Source: an uncultured Clostridia bacterium
GTDB lineage: Bacteria > Bacillota > Clostridia > Christensenellales > Maliibacteriaceae
Direction: 5' to 3'
Assembly (NCBI GenBank): GCA_934613185.1
Contig: CAKTSO010000085.1
Span: 1 to 7,924 of the forward strand
DNA: 7,924 bases
Positions 1 through 4,527 of this stretch are shown here, piece by piece. The notes under the pieces were generated by a model, which was not told where the DNA came from, searched no databases, and was given only the letters and a program-made list of their open reading frames with translations. The position numbers and the translations under genes are program-made. Numbering within the stretch: position 1 is the stretch's first letter; each line of letters starts with the position of its first letter.

Positions 1-656
1 GTCTTGCCGGTTCCCGGAGGGCCGACTAAAAGCGCGCCCTTGGGGAGCTTCGCGCCGATGGCGGCGTATTTTTGCGGATTGTGCAGGAAATCGACGATCT
101 CACGCAGGGCGTCCTTCGCCTCGTCCTGCCCGGCGACGTCGGCGAACGTCTTGCCCGTCTCCGTCTCGGCGTAGATCTTGGCGTTGGATTTACCGAAGCT
201 CATGGCGTTGCCGCCGCCCATGCGCTTGGAAAGCGAGCGCATGAGGATCTGCCCCACGACGGCGAAAATAATGAGCGGGAAGATCCAGGTTAAAAGAAAG
301 TTCAAAAGCGGGGAGTTCTGCGTCGGGATCTCGGCGGTGAACGTCACGCCCGCCTCTTCCAGCCTCTGGCGCAGCCCGTCGTCGGGGAACACGCCGGTTT
401 TGTAGAGATCTTCTTTCCCGCTGCTGTTTTTTGCGGCGAAGACGATGAGCTGTTCGTCCTGTTCGTAGGCGACCTCCGTGACGGACCCTTCGTCGACCAT
501 GGAAAGGAACGTGTCGTAGGAAACCTCGGTGACGCGACGCTGCATCAGTGCCGGGAACAGCAGGGAATTGAGCAGCATCATCACCAAAAGGACGATCGCA
601 TAGTAATATATCATCGGTTTTTTGGGAGCGTTGGACGAGTTGTCATCTTGAACCAA
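1..656 (-). CDS. ftsH: ATP-dependent zinc metalloprotease FtsH, N-terminal part (cut by window edge)
   Basis: FtsH is a membrane-anchored AAA+ hexameric protease that degrades damaged or regulated membrane and cytosolic proteins. 218 complete codons are present. A short cytoplasmic N-terminus is followed by a membrane helix at about residues 16-37, a periplasm-type FtsH extracellular domain at about 40-115, a second helix at about 119-138, the linker RMGGGNAMSFGKS (145-157), the family-typical FADVAGQDEAK (171-181), and the Walker A segment GPPGTGK (212-218), where the window ends. The second region of homology and the zinc site HExxH lie outside. The start is read as TTG (656-654) because AGGAGG (671-666) sits 9 nt upstream and no in-frame ATG with a Shine-Dalgarno site is nearby; the first in-frame ATG is 14 codons in. 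It is transcribed divergently from the retron unit. The family call is very secure. Confidence 0.96.
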   Translation of the reverse strand, partial: MVQDDNSSNAPKKPMIYYYAIVLLVMMLLNSLLFPALMQRRVTEVSYDTFLSMVDEGSVTEVAYEQDEQLIVFAAKNSSGKEDLYKTGVFPDDGLRQRLEEAGVTFTAEIPTQNSPLLNFLLTWIFPLIIFAVVGQILMRSLSKRMGGGNAMSFGKSNAKIYAETETGKTFADVAGQDEAKDALREIVDFLHNPQKYAAIGAKLPKGALLVGPPGTGK

Positions 657-665
657 ACGAGATCG

Positions 666-671
666 CCTCCT
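666..671 (-). promoter_or_regulatory. Shine-Dalgarno site fixing the TTG start of ftsH
   Basis: AGGAGG on the minus strand lies 9 nt before TTG (656-654). It decides the choice of this non-ATG start. Confidence 0.8.
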
Positions 672-691
672 GATCAATAAGATTGTTAACT

Positions 692-720
692 ATATTAGCA
701 AAAACATACGCCGTTTACAA
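692..720 (-). promoter_or_regulatory. Promoter of ftsH (extended -10)
   Basis: Reading the minus strand, a -35 TTGTAA (720-715) and a -10 TAATAT (697-692) are separated by exactly 17 nt, with TGC just before the -10 (extended -10). The predicted start of transcription is about 30 nt upstream of the TTG codon, with the Shine-Dalgarno site in between. Confidence 0.7.
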
Positions 721-773
721 TCGCTTTTGCATTGAAAATACGGGATTTTTTGTAAAAGAAACATAAAGGAAAG

Positions 774-791
774 GCGTTTTGTGACAAACGC
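774..791. promoter_or_regulatory. Dyad just upstream of the retron promoter (possible operator)
   Basis: GCGTTT (774-779) and AAACGC (786-791) form a 6-bp inverted repeat around TGTGAC, and inside it TTGTGACAA (778-786) is itself a palindrome. It ends 5 nt before the -35 box of the retron promoter, a plausible place for a regulator to bind. No regulator is identified. The rest of 721-773 shows only AT-rich sequence with no other recognisable element. Confidence 0.3.
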
Positions 792-795
792 GTGA

Positions 796-825
796 TGGAC
801 GCACGGCGGCGCGGTGTGCTATACT
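796..825 (+). promoter_or_regulatory. Promoter of the retron RNA/operon
   Basis: The -10 TATACT (820-825) is preceded by TGC, giving an extended -10. A partial -35 TGGACG (796-801, 4 of 6 bases matching) lies 18 nt upstream. The predicted transcription start, 6-8 nt after the -10, falls at 832-834, which is exactly the first base of the a1 repeat of the noncoding RNA. This agreement supports both calls. Confidence 0.7.
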
Positions 826-832
826 CGCATCG

Positions 833-845
833 CAGCGAAGCGCCG
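833..845 (+). repeat. a1 inverted repeat of retron RNA
   Basis: CAGCGAAGCGCCG is the exact reverse complement of 1041-1053. G832 and U1054 could add a wobble pair. In retrons the a1/a2 duplex closes the RNA and places the branching G next to the reverse-transcription start. Confidence 0.8.
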
Positions 846-941
846 GAAATTTGCGTTTGGAAACCCCGAAAACGGATTCGGCGCGCCGGCGGCGAGTCGC
901 CGCCGGTATTTTGGAAAACGAAGGCCGCGCGCGAGCGCGCG

Positions 942-1029
942 GGCGAAAATGCTCACAGTGGCAAGTACACGATGGTGTACCTTCGCCCTGTCGGACGGCC
1001 GACAGGGTCCCACTGCTGCGCTTTTCGCC
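942..1029 (+). other. msd region: stem with a three-way junction
   Basis: Outer stem GGCGAAAA (942-949) with TTTTCGCC (1022-1029); a middle stem CAGTGG (956-961) with CCACTG (1010-1015) after an internal loop; then two side-by-side perfect hairpins. These are GTACAC/GTGTAC (965-970/975-980, loop GATG) and CCCTGTCGG/CCGACAGGG (986-994/999-1007, loop ACGG). The DNA copy would carry the same pairing and so form a Y-shaped msDNA of roughly 80-100 nt, depending on the true ends. Confidence 0.72.
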
Positions 1030-1040
1030 ATGCGGACCGG

Positions 1041-1053
1041 CGGCGCTTCGCTG
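1041..1053 (+). repeat. a2 inverted repeat of retron RNA
   Basis: CGGCGCTTCGCTG is the exact reverse complement of 833-845, lying 34 nt before the RT start codon and directly after the msd region. Reverse transcription would start just 5' of or at the edge of this repeat. Confidence 0.8.
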
Positions 1054-1072
1054 TTTTGATTTTGCAAAAACG

Positions 1073-1077
1073 GGAGG
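1073..1077 (+). promoter_or_regulatory. Shine-Dalgarno site fixing the TTG start of the RT
   Basis: GGAGG lies 9 nt before TTG at 1087. The same spacing and start codon are seen for ftsH in this window. No in-frame ATG with a comparable site exists nearby. Confidence 0.8.
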
Positions 1078-1086
1078 CGGCGAAAG

Positions 1087-2049
1087 TTGATCGTCTATAC
1101 CCAAATCGAAACGTTGGCGCGCGACCTCGGCGTCTGCGCGCGGACGCTTTACGCGCTGTCCAACGCGCCGCAGCGCCATTATCATAAGGCGGTTCTTCGA
1201 AAAAAGGACGGCGGCATGCGGACGCTTCTCGTCCCGGACGAGCCGACGAAGATCGTGCAGCGCGCGATCCTTTCGAACCTTTTGTCACGCGAGCCCGTCT
1301 CGCCCGCCGCGGCGGCGTATCGCCCGGCCTTCGGCCCCGAGCGCGGCGCGCAGCTCCACGTCGGCGCGAAAAAGGTCTTGACGCTCGACGTGCGCGGCTT
1401 TTTCGATCACATCCGCTATCCCGACGTAAAAAACTGCGCGTTCCCGAAGGAACGATATTCCGAGGCGCTGCGCGTTCTTCTTGCGCGGCTTTGCTGCCCG
1501 TTCGAGTCGCTGCCGCAGGGCGCGCCCACGTCGCCCGCGATCAGCAATCTCGTCATGCGGGAGTTTGACGAGACGATGCTGTCTTACTGCGCGGCGCGCG
1601 GGATCGCCTACAGCCGCTATTGCGACGACATGACGTTTTCGGGCGATTTCGACGCGGGAGAGCTTGTGAAATTCGCCGCCGATCTTCTCGGCGCGCGCGG
1701 CATGACGCTGAATCGGAAAAAGACGCGCGTGCGAACGAACGCGCAGCGCCAGTGCGTGACGGGGCTTGTCGTCAACGAGCGCGTCAGGACGGATCGGGAC
1801 TGCCGCCGCGCGCTTCGGCAGGAACTGTATTATTGCCAAAAATACGGCATAGAGGCGCATGCGGTGCGAAAAAATATCACGGTCGGCGCGGAAAATTACG
1901 CGCGCTCCCTTTTGGGACGTGTGGTGCGGGCGCTGTCTTTCGAGGCGGGCGACGCGGCGCTTGCGCGCGGACGGGCGTTTCTCGTAAATTACTTAACATC
2001 GGAAAACTTAACGTCGGAAAACTTAACTTCAGAAAACGCGGAGGAATGA
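1087..2049 (+). CDS. Retron-type reverse transcriptase
   Basis: 320 aa, the usual size of a stand-alone retron RT. It would copy the msd part of the upstream RNA into msDNA and stay bound to it. Visible in order: a KKDGGMRTLLVP block (39-50), motif A LTLDVRGFFDHI (98-109) with catalytic D101, motif B LPQGAPTSPAISN (142-154), motif C YCDDMTFSG (178-186) with D180 and D181, a GMTLNRKKTRV block (205-215), and the retron-diagnostic VTG (224-226). The retron NAxxH motif appears as GAQLH (87-91), with G in place of N. The start is TTG at 1087, 9 nt after GGAGG. The C-terminus ends in three copies of LTSEN (303-317) plus AEE, which is unlike the usual RT end. The downstream gene's ribosome site lies inside the last codons. 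The VTG motif and upstream RNA argue against a group II intron or DGR RT. Confidence 0.93.
   Translation: MIVYTQIETLARDLGVCARTLYALSNAPQRHYHKAVLRKKDGGMRTLLVPDEPTKIVQRAILSNLLSREPVSPAAAAYRPAFGPERGAQLHVGAKKVLTLDVRGFFDHIRYPDVKNCAFPKERYSEALRVLLARLCCPFESLPQGAPTSPAISNLVMREFDETMLSYCAARGIAYSRYCDDMTFSGDFDAGELVKFAADLLGARGMTLNRKKTRVRTNAQRQCVTGLVVNERVRTDRDCRRALRQELYYCQKYGIEAHAVRKNITVGAENYARSLLGRVVRALSFEAGDAALARGRAFLVNYLTSENLTSENLTSENAEE
1991..2035 (+). repeat. Three tandem 15-bp repeats at the 3' end of the RT gene
   Basis: Units at 1991-2005, 2006-2020 and 2021-2035 begin ACTTAAC and end GAAA. In frame, each gives LTSEN. The units differ at only two third-codon positions (ACA/ACG/ACT and TCG/TCG/TCA), all silent. 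Because the unit length is a multiple of three, changes in copy number would alter the RT tail without a frameshift. The stretch is clearly more AT-rich than the surrounding gene. Confidence 0.95.
2040..2044 (+). promoter_or_regulatory. Shine-Dalgarno site of the DUF1003 gene inside the RT reading frame
   Basis: GGAGG ends 9 nt before ATG 2054 and overlaps the last codons of the RT. Ribosomes finishing the RT would uncover or reuse it, pointing to translational coupling and a fixed RT:DUF1003 ratio. Confidence 0.75.
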
Positions 2050-2053
2050 AACA

Positions 2054-2626
2054 ATGAAAAAAGAAACCGAAAAAGAGCGGCGGCGCGTCATTCGGGAACT
2101 GCTCGACGTGACGGACGAGGAGTTTTCCGACGAAGAATTGATCCGTCAGCTCGTCATGATGCGCGTGACGCAGGACGAAGAAGCGCCCGAGAAGCTTTCG
2201 CTCGGCCAGCGCGCGAGCGACGCGGTGGCGTCGTTTGCGGGAAGCTGGGCGTTTATCTTCAGCTTCATCGGCGTCATGGTCGTCTGGATGATCGTCAACG
2301 TGCTTCTTGCCGCACGCGCCTTCGACGCCTATCCGTTCATTCTGCTGAACCTCGTCTTGTCGTGCATCGCCGCCGTGCAGGCGCCGCTTATCATGATGAG
2401 CCAGAACCGGCAGGAGGCGAAGGACCGCGCCCGCGCGCAGAGCGACTACAAGGTCAACTTAAAAAACGAACTGATCCTGGACGACGTGCATAAAAAACTG
2501 GATCTCATTTTGGAAAATCAGCGGAAGCTGGAAAAAAGGCTTTGCGCCGCGGAGCAGAAAGAACAAAAAGACCCGAAAGAACAAAATGAAGCGGCGAAGA
2601 CGGACAGATCGGCAAAGAAAGCGTAA
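2054..2626 (+). CDS. DUF1003 family two-helix membrane protein; candidate retron effector
   Basis: 190 aa. The N-terminus (1-55) is acidic and cytoplasmic-like. Two membrane helices follow at about 65-86 and 94-114, then the family's most conserved block around residues 90-125, containing YPFILLNLVLS, VQAPLIMMSQNRQEAKDR and D131-Y132. Next comes a helical KNELILDDVHKKLDLIL segment, probably a coiled coil (138-165), and a Lys/Gln/Glu-rich tail (165-190). DUF1003 proteins are widespread and of unknown biochemical function. The gene starts 4 nt after the RT stop, and its GGAGG (2040-2044) lies within the RT reading frame, so co-expression with the RT is likely. Two-helix membrane proteins are effectors in some retrons (Ec48), where they damage the membrane; a similar role here is inference. 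It could instead be a housekeeping gene that happens to follow the RT. Confidence 0.9.
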   Translation: MKKETEKERRRVIRELLDVTDEEFSDEELIRQLVMMRVTQDEEAPEKLSLGQRASDAVASFAGSWAFIFSFIGVMVVWMIVNVLLAARAFDAYPFILLNLVLSCIAAVQAPLIMMSQNRQEAKDRARAQSDYKVNLKNELILDDVHKKLDLILENQRKLEKRLCAAEQKEQKDPKEQNEAAKTDRSAKKA

Positions 2627-2635
2627 CGCCGGATC

Positions 2636-2677
2636 AAAAAGCTCCTTTCTTATTACGATAAAGAAAGGAGCTTTTTT
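2636..2677. terminator. Bidirectional intrinsic terminator between convergent operons
   Basis: GCTCCTTTCTT (2641-2651) pairs perfectly with AAGAAAGGAGC (2661-2671) around a 9-nt loop. A run of six T follows on the plus strand (2672-2677), and AAAAA precedes it (2636-2640), giving a T-run on the minus strand. It would end the retron transcript and also the convergent SLOG gene ending at 2720. Confidence 0.92.
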
Positions 2678-2719
2678 GTTGTCTTTGTTATGTCGAACCG
2701 GACGCGATCCGGGCGGGAG

Positions 2720-3229
2720 TTACGCCTCGGCGGGAAGAAAATCCGCGGCGTTCACGACCGCGACGCCGCGCGTGACGGCGTAATCCAGCGTGTTTTTGGT
2801 GCCGCCGCTTTTGCCGTCGAAGACGCAGATCACGCGCGCGCTGTGATCGACCATGTAGCGGTTGCGCGTTTGATAACAGGCGGGGTGATAGGCGCTTGAA
2901 AGATACAGGACTTCGTCCGCCTCGGGGAGGATCTGCTCGCATCGCCGCCGCCAGAACGCGCCGAAGTTTTTTTCGAAACCGGGGAACGGGCAGGCACACA
3001 CAAGATGCGCGTCGAGCCCTTCGCGCCGCAGCGCGAGAACGGCCTGCGCCGCATAAATATCCGTTCCGCGCGCCATACCGCTGTAAAAAACACGGAAGCC
3101 GTCGCGCACCGCGGCGCGCGAAGCGTCTTCCAGCGCGCGGCGAAGCACTTCGGGTTTCATCCAAAGTTTTTCGGGACGATACCCCGTAAAACAACAACTT
3201 TCTTCCTTCCGATAAGCGGTCGACGTCAT
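2720..3229 (-). CDS. DUF1273 / YpsA-like SLOG-fold protein
   Basis: 169 aa from the chosen start. It is a Rossmann-like SLOG (Smf/DprA-LOG) protein. The family motifs are CCFTGYRPEKL near the N-terminus (12-22), the nucleotide-binding-type SGMARGTDIYAAQ (50-62), the CPFPGFEKNF strand-loop (80-89), RNRYMVDHS (122-130) and FDGKSGGTKNTLDYA (137-151). SLOG domains bind nucleotides or nucleotide-derived ligands; the ligand of this family is not established. The start is ATG 3229 because AGGAG (3240-3236) lies 6 nt upstream. The upstream in-frame ATG at 3271 overlaps the -10 box and has no ribosome site, so it is rejected. The gene converges on the retron operon, sharing its terminator, and diverges from the XRE regulator. 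SLOG proteins are known in nucleotide-signalling defence systems, but YpsA-type proteins also occur as ordinary chromosomal genes. Confidence 0.9.
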   Translation of the reverse strand: MTSTAYRKEESCCFTGYRPEKLWMKPEVLRRALEDASRAAVRDGFRVFYSGMARGTDIYAAQAVLALRREGLDAHLVCACPFPGFEKNFGAFWRRRCEQILPEADEVLYLSSAYHPACYQTRNRYMVDHSARVICVFDGKSGGTKNTLDYAVTRGVAVVNAADFLPAEA

Positions 3230-3261
3230 TTTCGGCTCCTGTTTCTTACGAATTTTCAGCC

Positions 3262-3318
3262 GATACATCATACCATGAATGTAAATACGTTACAAGTTAA
3301 ATGTATCAACGATGCATC
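3262..3318. promoter_or_regulatory. Inverted repeats in the divergent SLOG/XRE control region (possible XRE operator)
   Basis: GATACAT (3262-3268) overlaps the SLOG -10 box and is repeated inverted as ATGTATC (3301-3307). The perfect palindrome GATGCATC lies at 3311-3318. Sites of this kind between an XRE gene and its divergent neighbour are often operators, so the XRE protein may control both genes. The match to any known operator was not tested. Confidence 0.35.
3267..3295 (-). promoter_or_regulatory. Promoter of the SLOG gene
   Basis: On the minus strand, -35 TTGTAA (3295-3290) and -10 TATGAT (3272-3267) are 17 nt apart. The transcript would start about 30 nt upstream of ATG 3229. Confidence 0.75.
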
Positions 3319-3326
3319 ACAAACGG

Positions 3327-3332
3327 TAAAAT
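3327..3332 (+). promoter_or_regulatory. Probable -10 box of the XRE gene
   Basis: TAAAAT lies 23 nt upstream of ATG 3356. No convincing -35 is seen 16-18 nt upstream (TATCAA at 3304-3309 with 17 nt), so the promoter may need an activator or be weak. Confidence 0.4.
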
Positions 3333-3355
3333 AATTCATGGAAGGATGTGGAAAA

Positions 3356-3685
3356 ATGGATACCAACGAACGGCTGCGGCGGCTGATCGCTGCGCGCGGC
3401 TGGAGCGAATATCGTCTTTCCAAGAAAAGCGGGCTTTCCGAATCCACGATCGGGAACCTGCTGCGGCGTAATACCGTTCCGTCCATTGCAACGCTGAAAG
3501 CTGTCTGCGACGCATGCGGCGTCACGCTCAGTGAATTCTTTGCCGAATATCCGCAGGTGACCATGGATCCGCGCACGGAGGCGCTCGTGTCGGGCTGGCG
3601 AAAGCTGCCGCGCGAACAGCAGGACGCCATCGTGCGGCTGATTCGAACGATGAACGGCGAGGAAGAAGGACATTCGCTCCGATGA
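3356..3685 (+). CDS. XRE-family helix-turn-helix transcriptional regulator
   Basis: 109 aa from the chosen start. Residues 4-63 form a Cro/CI-type five-helix HTH domain. The scaffold helix NERLRRLIAARGWS is followed by the helix-turn-helix RLSKKSGLSESTIGNLLRR (20-38), with S28-I32 in the recognition-helix region, then VPSIATLKAVCDACGVTLSEFF (41-62). A short C-terminal helix REQQDAIVRLIRTM (86-99), common in small Firmicutes XRE proteins, may aid dimer formation. ATG 3356 is preferred over ATG 3338 because AAGGA (3342-3346) lies 9 nt before it and the HTH scaffold begins right after. It is divergent from the SLOG gene across 126 bp containing inverted repeats, so it probably regulates itself and perhaps that gene. 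The target is unknown. Confidence 0.9.
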   Translation: MDTNERLRRLIAARGWSEYRLSKKSGLSESTIGNLLRRNTVPSIATLKAVCDACGVTLSEFFAEYPQVTMDPRTEALVSGWRKLPREQQDAIVRLIRTMNGEEEGHSLR

Positions 3686-3726
3686 AGCTGCGCAAGTAAA
3701 GAATCGATTGACGCACAACACAAGGA

Positions 3727-3765
3727 AAATACGGTCTGTCCCATTGTTTGGCAGCCCGTATTTTT
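3727..3765 (+). terminator. Intrinsic terminator after the XRE gene
   Basis: AAATACGG (3727-3734) pairs with CCGTATTT (3756-3763), with further inner pairing CTG (3736-3738) with CAG (3752-3754). The hairpin runs into five T at 3761-3765. Between the XRE stop (3685) and this site nothing else is seen. Confidence 0.8.
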
Positions 3766-3785
3766 GTTGCACAAAATCCGGCGTT

Positions 3786-3814
3786 TTGCACGCTTGTCCG
3801 GGATATGCTAAAAT
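3786..3814 (+). promoter_or_regulatory. Promoter of the two-component genes (extended -10)
   Basis: -10 TAAAAT (3809-3814) is preceded by TGC; a partial -35 TTGCAC (3786-3791) is 17 nt upstream. The predicted start of transcription is near 3820-3822, which would make ATG 3823 leaderless and favours ATG 3850 as the true start of the regulator. Confidence 0.6.
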
Positions 3815-3849
3815 GAGGCGGAATGATTGAAAAAGGGGATGAGCGGCGC

Positions 3850-4527
3850 ATGGAAACGGCGACGATACTGATCGTGGAGGACGACGCGGCGATCGCGCAG
3901 GCGATGATGCACAGGCTTGATTCGTGGGGCTTTCAAAGCGTCGCCGTGCGCGATTTCAAAGACGTCGTGGGCGAGTTCGCCAAAAGCCGCGCGCACCTTG
4001 TCATCATGGACGTATCGCTGCCGTATTTCGACGGGTTTTACTGGTGCCGCCGCATTCGGGAGCTTTCCAAGGTGCCGATCCTGTTCGTCTCCGCCGCGGC
4101 GGACAATATGAACATCGTCATGGCGGTCAACATGGGCGCGGACGATTTTGTCGTCAAGCCCTTTGATTTAAGCGTTCTCGCCGCCAAGGTGCAGGCGCTG
4201 CTACGCCGGGCGTACGATTTCGGCACGCCGGGCGACGTGCTTTTTGCCGGCGGCGTGAGCCTTCATCCCGACGACGGCACGGCGGACGCGCCGGGCGGGC
4301 ACGTGCAGCTTTCAAGAAACGAACAGCGCATTTTGCGGGTTCTGTTTGAAAACAGAGGCAGGATCGTCTCGCGCGAGACGCTGATGACCCGGCTTTGGGA
4401 GTCGGAGGCGTTCGTCGACGAAAACACGCTTTCGGTCAACGTGGCGCGCCTTCGAAAGAAGCTTGCCGACGTCGGCGCGGCGGACTTGATCGAGACGAAA
4501 AAAGGCGAAGGATATCTTGTGCGATGA
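3850..4527 (+). CDS. OmpR/PhoB-family response regulator (BceR-like)
   Basis: 225 aa. The receiver domain (4-120) has the acidic pair D11-D12, phospho-acceptor D54 in VIMDVSLPYFDG, the switch S81 and K103 in the KPFD motif. The winged-helix DNA-binding domain (about 130-225) shows LSRNEQRILRVLFENRGRIVSRETLMTRLW-type features and a VNVARLRKKL recognition helix, ending KKGEGYLVR. ATG 3850 gives the normal family start (METATILIVEDD), has AAGGGG 11 nt upstream and agrees with the promoter; ATG 3823 would add nine residues. Its stop overlaps the kinase start (ATGA). With the neighbouring kinase and BceAB-type transporter it forms a peptide-resistance module, and it most likely activates the transporter promoter region at 5537-5690. 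GraR/VirR-like names are equally possible. Confidence 0.93.
   Translation: METATILIVEDDAAIAQAMMHRLDSWGFQSVAVRDFKDVVGEFAKSRAHLVIMDVSLPYFDGFYWCRRIRELSKVPILFVSAAADNMNIVMAVNMGADDFVVKPFDLSVLAAKVQALLRRAYDFGTPGDVLFAGGVSLHPDDGTADAPGGHVQLSRNEQRILRVLFENRGRIVSRETLMTRLWESEAFVDENTLSVNVARLRKKLADVGAADLIETKKGEGYLVR

Larger units (their letters stand above)
833..1053 (+). ncRNA. Retron msr-msd noncoding RNA (template and primer for msDNA)
   Basis: The RNA is bounded by perfect 13-nt complementary ends: a1 at 833-845 pairs with a2 at 1041-1053. The 5' (msr) part holds three hairpins: 866-881 (5 bp), 886-906 (9 bp, loop AGU) and 925-942 (about 8 bp, CGAG loop). The 3' (msd) part, about 942-1029, folds as a long interrupted stem carrying two perfect hairpins. 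This matches the retron plan in which the RT recognises msr stem-loops and copies msd, with the DNA joined 2'-5' to a branching G near the end of a1. The branching G cannot be fixed: the canonical AGC context occurs at 839-841 (G840), while G845/G846 sit at the end of the paired region. The RNA ends 33 nt before the RT start codon. All structures were derived by eye from complementarity. Confidence 0.78.
796..2677 (+). other. Complete retron-like operon: promoter, ncRNA, reverse transcriptase, DUF1003 membrane protein, terminator
   Basis: One promoter, one structured noncoding RNA, two translationally close genes and one intrinsic terminator form a self-contained plus-strand unit. Order and spacing match known retrons: the msr-msd RNA sits immediately upstream of the RT gene, and an accessory (effector) gene lies in the same operon. 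Retrons of this layout act as anti-phage toxin-antitoxin-like systems in which msDNA and RT hold the effector inactive until infection. That role is inferred here. Base composition resembles the flanking genes, so there is no compositional sign of recent transfer, and no integrase or transposase is present. Confidence 0.8.

Noticed and set aside
886..906. GC-rich hairpin 886-906 as a terminator
   Set aside because: The 9-bp stem is not followed by a T-run (TATTTTGG only) and lies within the a1/a2-bounded RNA, so an msr stem-loop is the better reading.
715..1288. Overlapping ORFs on both strands in the ncRNA region (for example 792-1187 plus, 715-1185 minus)
   Set aside because: Arg/Ala-rich translations without ribosome sites cross the a1/a2 repeats and hairpins. 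The region is explained by a structured RNA.
1991..2035. Tandem repeats as a CRISPR array
   Set aside because: The units are contiguous 15-bp repeats without spacers and are in frame within the RT gene.
1087..2049. Group II intron maturase or diversity-generating RT
   Set aside because: There is no maturase or endonuclease domain, no intron domain V/VI structure, and no template/variable repeat pair. The 320-aa size, VTG motif and adjacent a1/a2 RNA fit a retron.
3230..3271. Longer SLOG protein starting at ATG 3271
   Set aside because: That codon overlaps the -10 box and lacks a ribosome site; ATG 3229 has AGGAG 6 nt upstream and lies downstream of the promoter.
4395..4523. N-terminal extension of the histidine kinase
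   Set aside because: The upstream frame lies inside the response-regulator gene and encodes a low-complexity basic segment. The ATGA overlap at 4524 and a proper first helix define the start.
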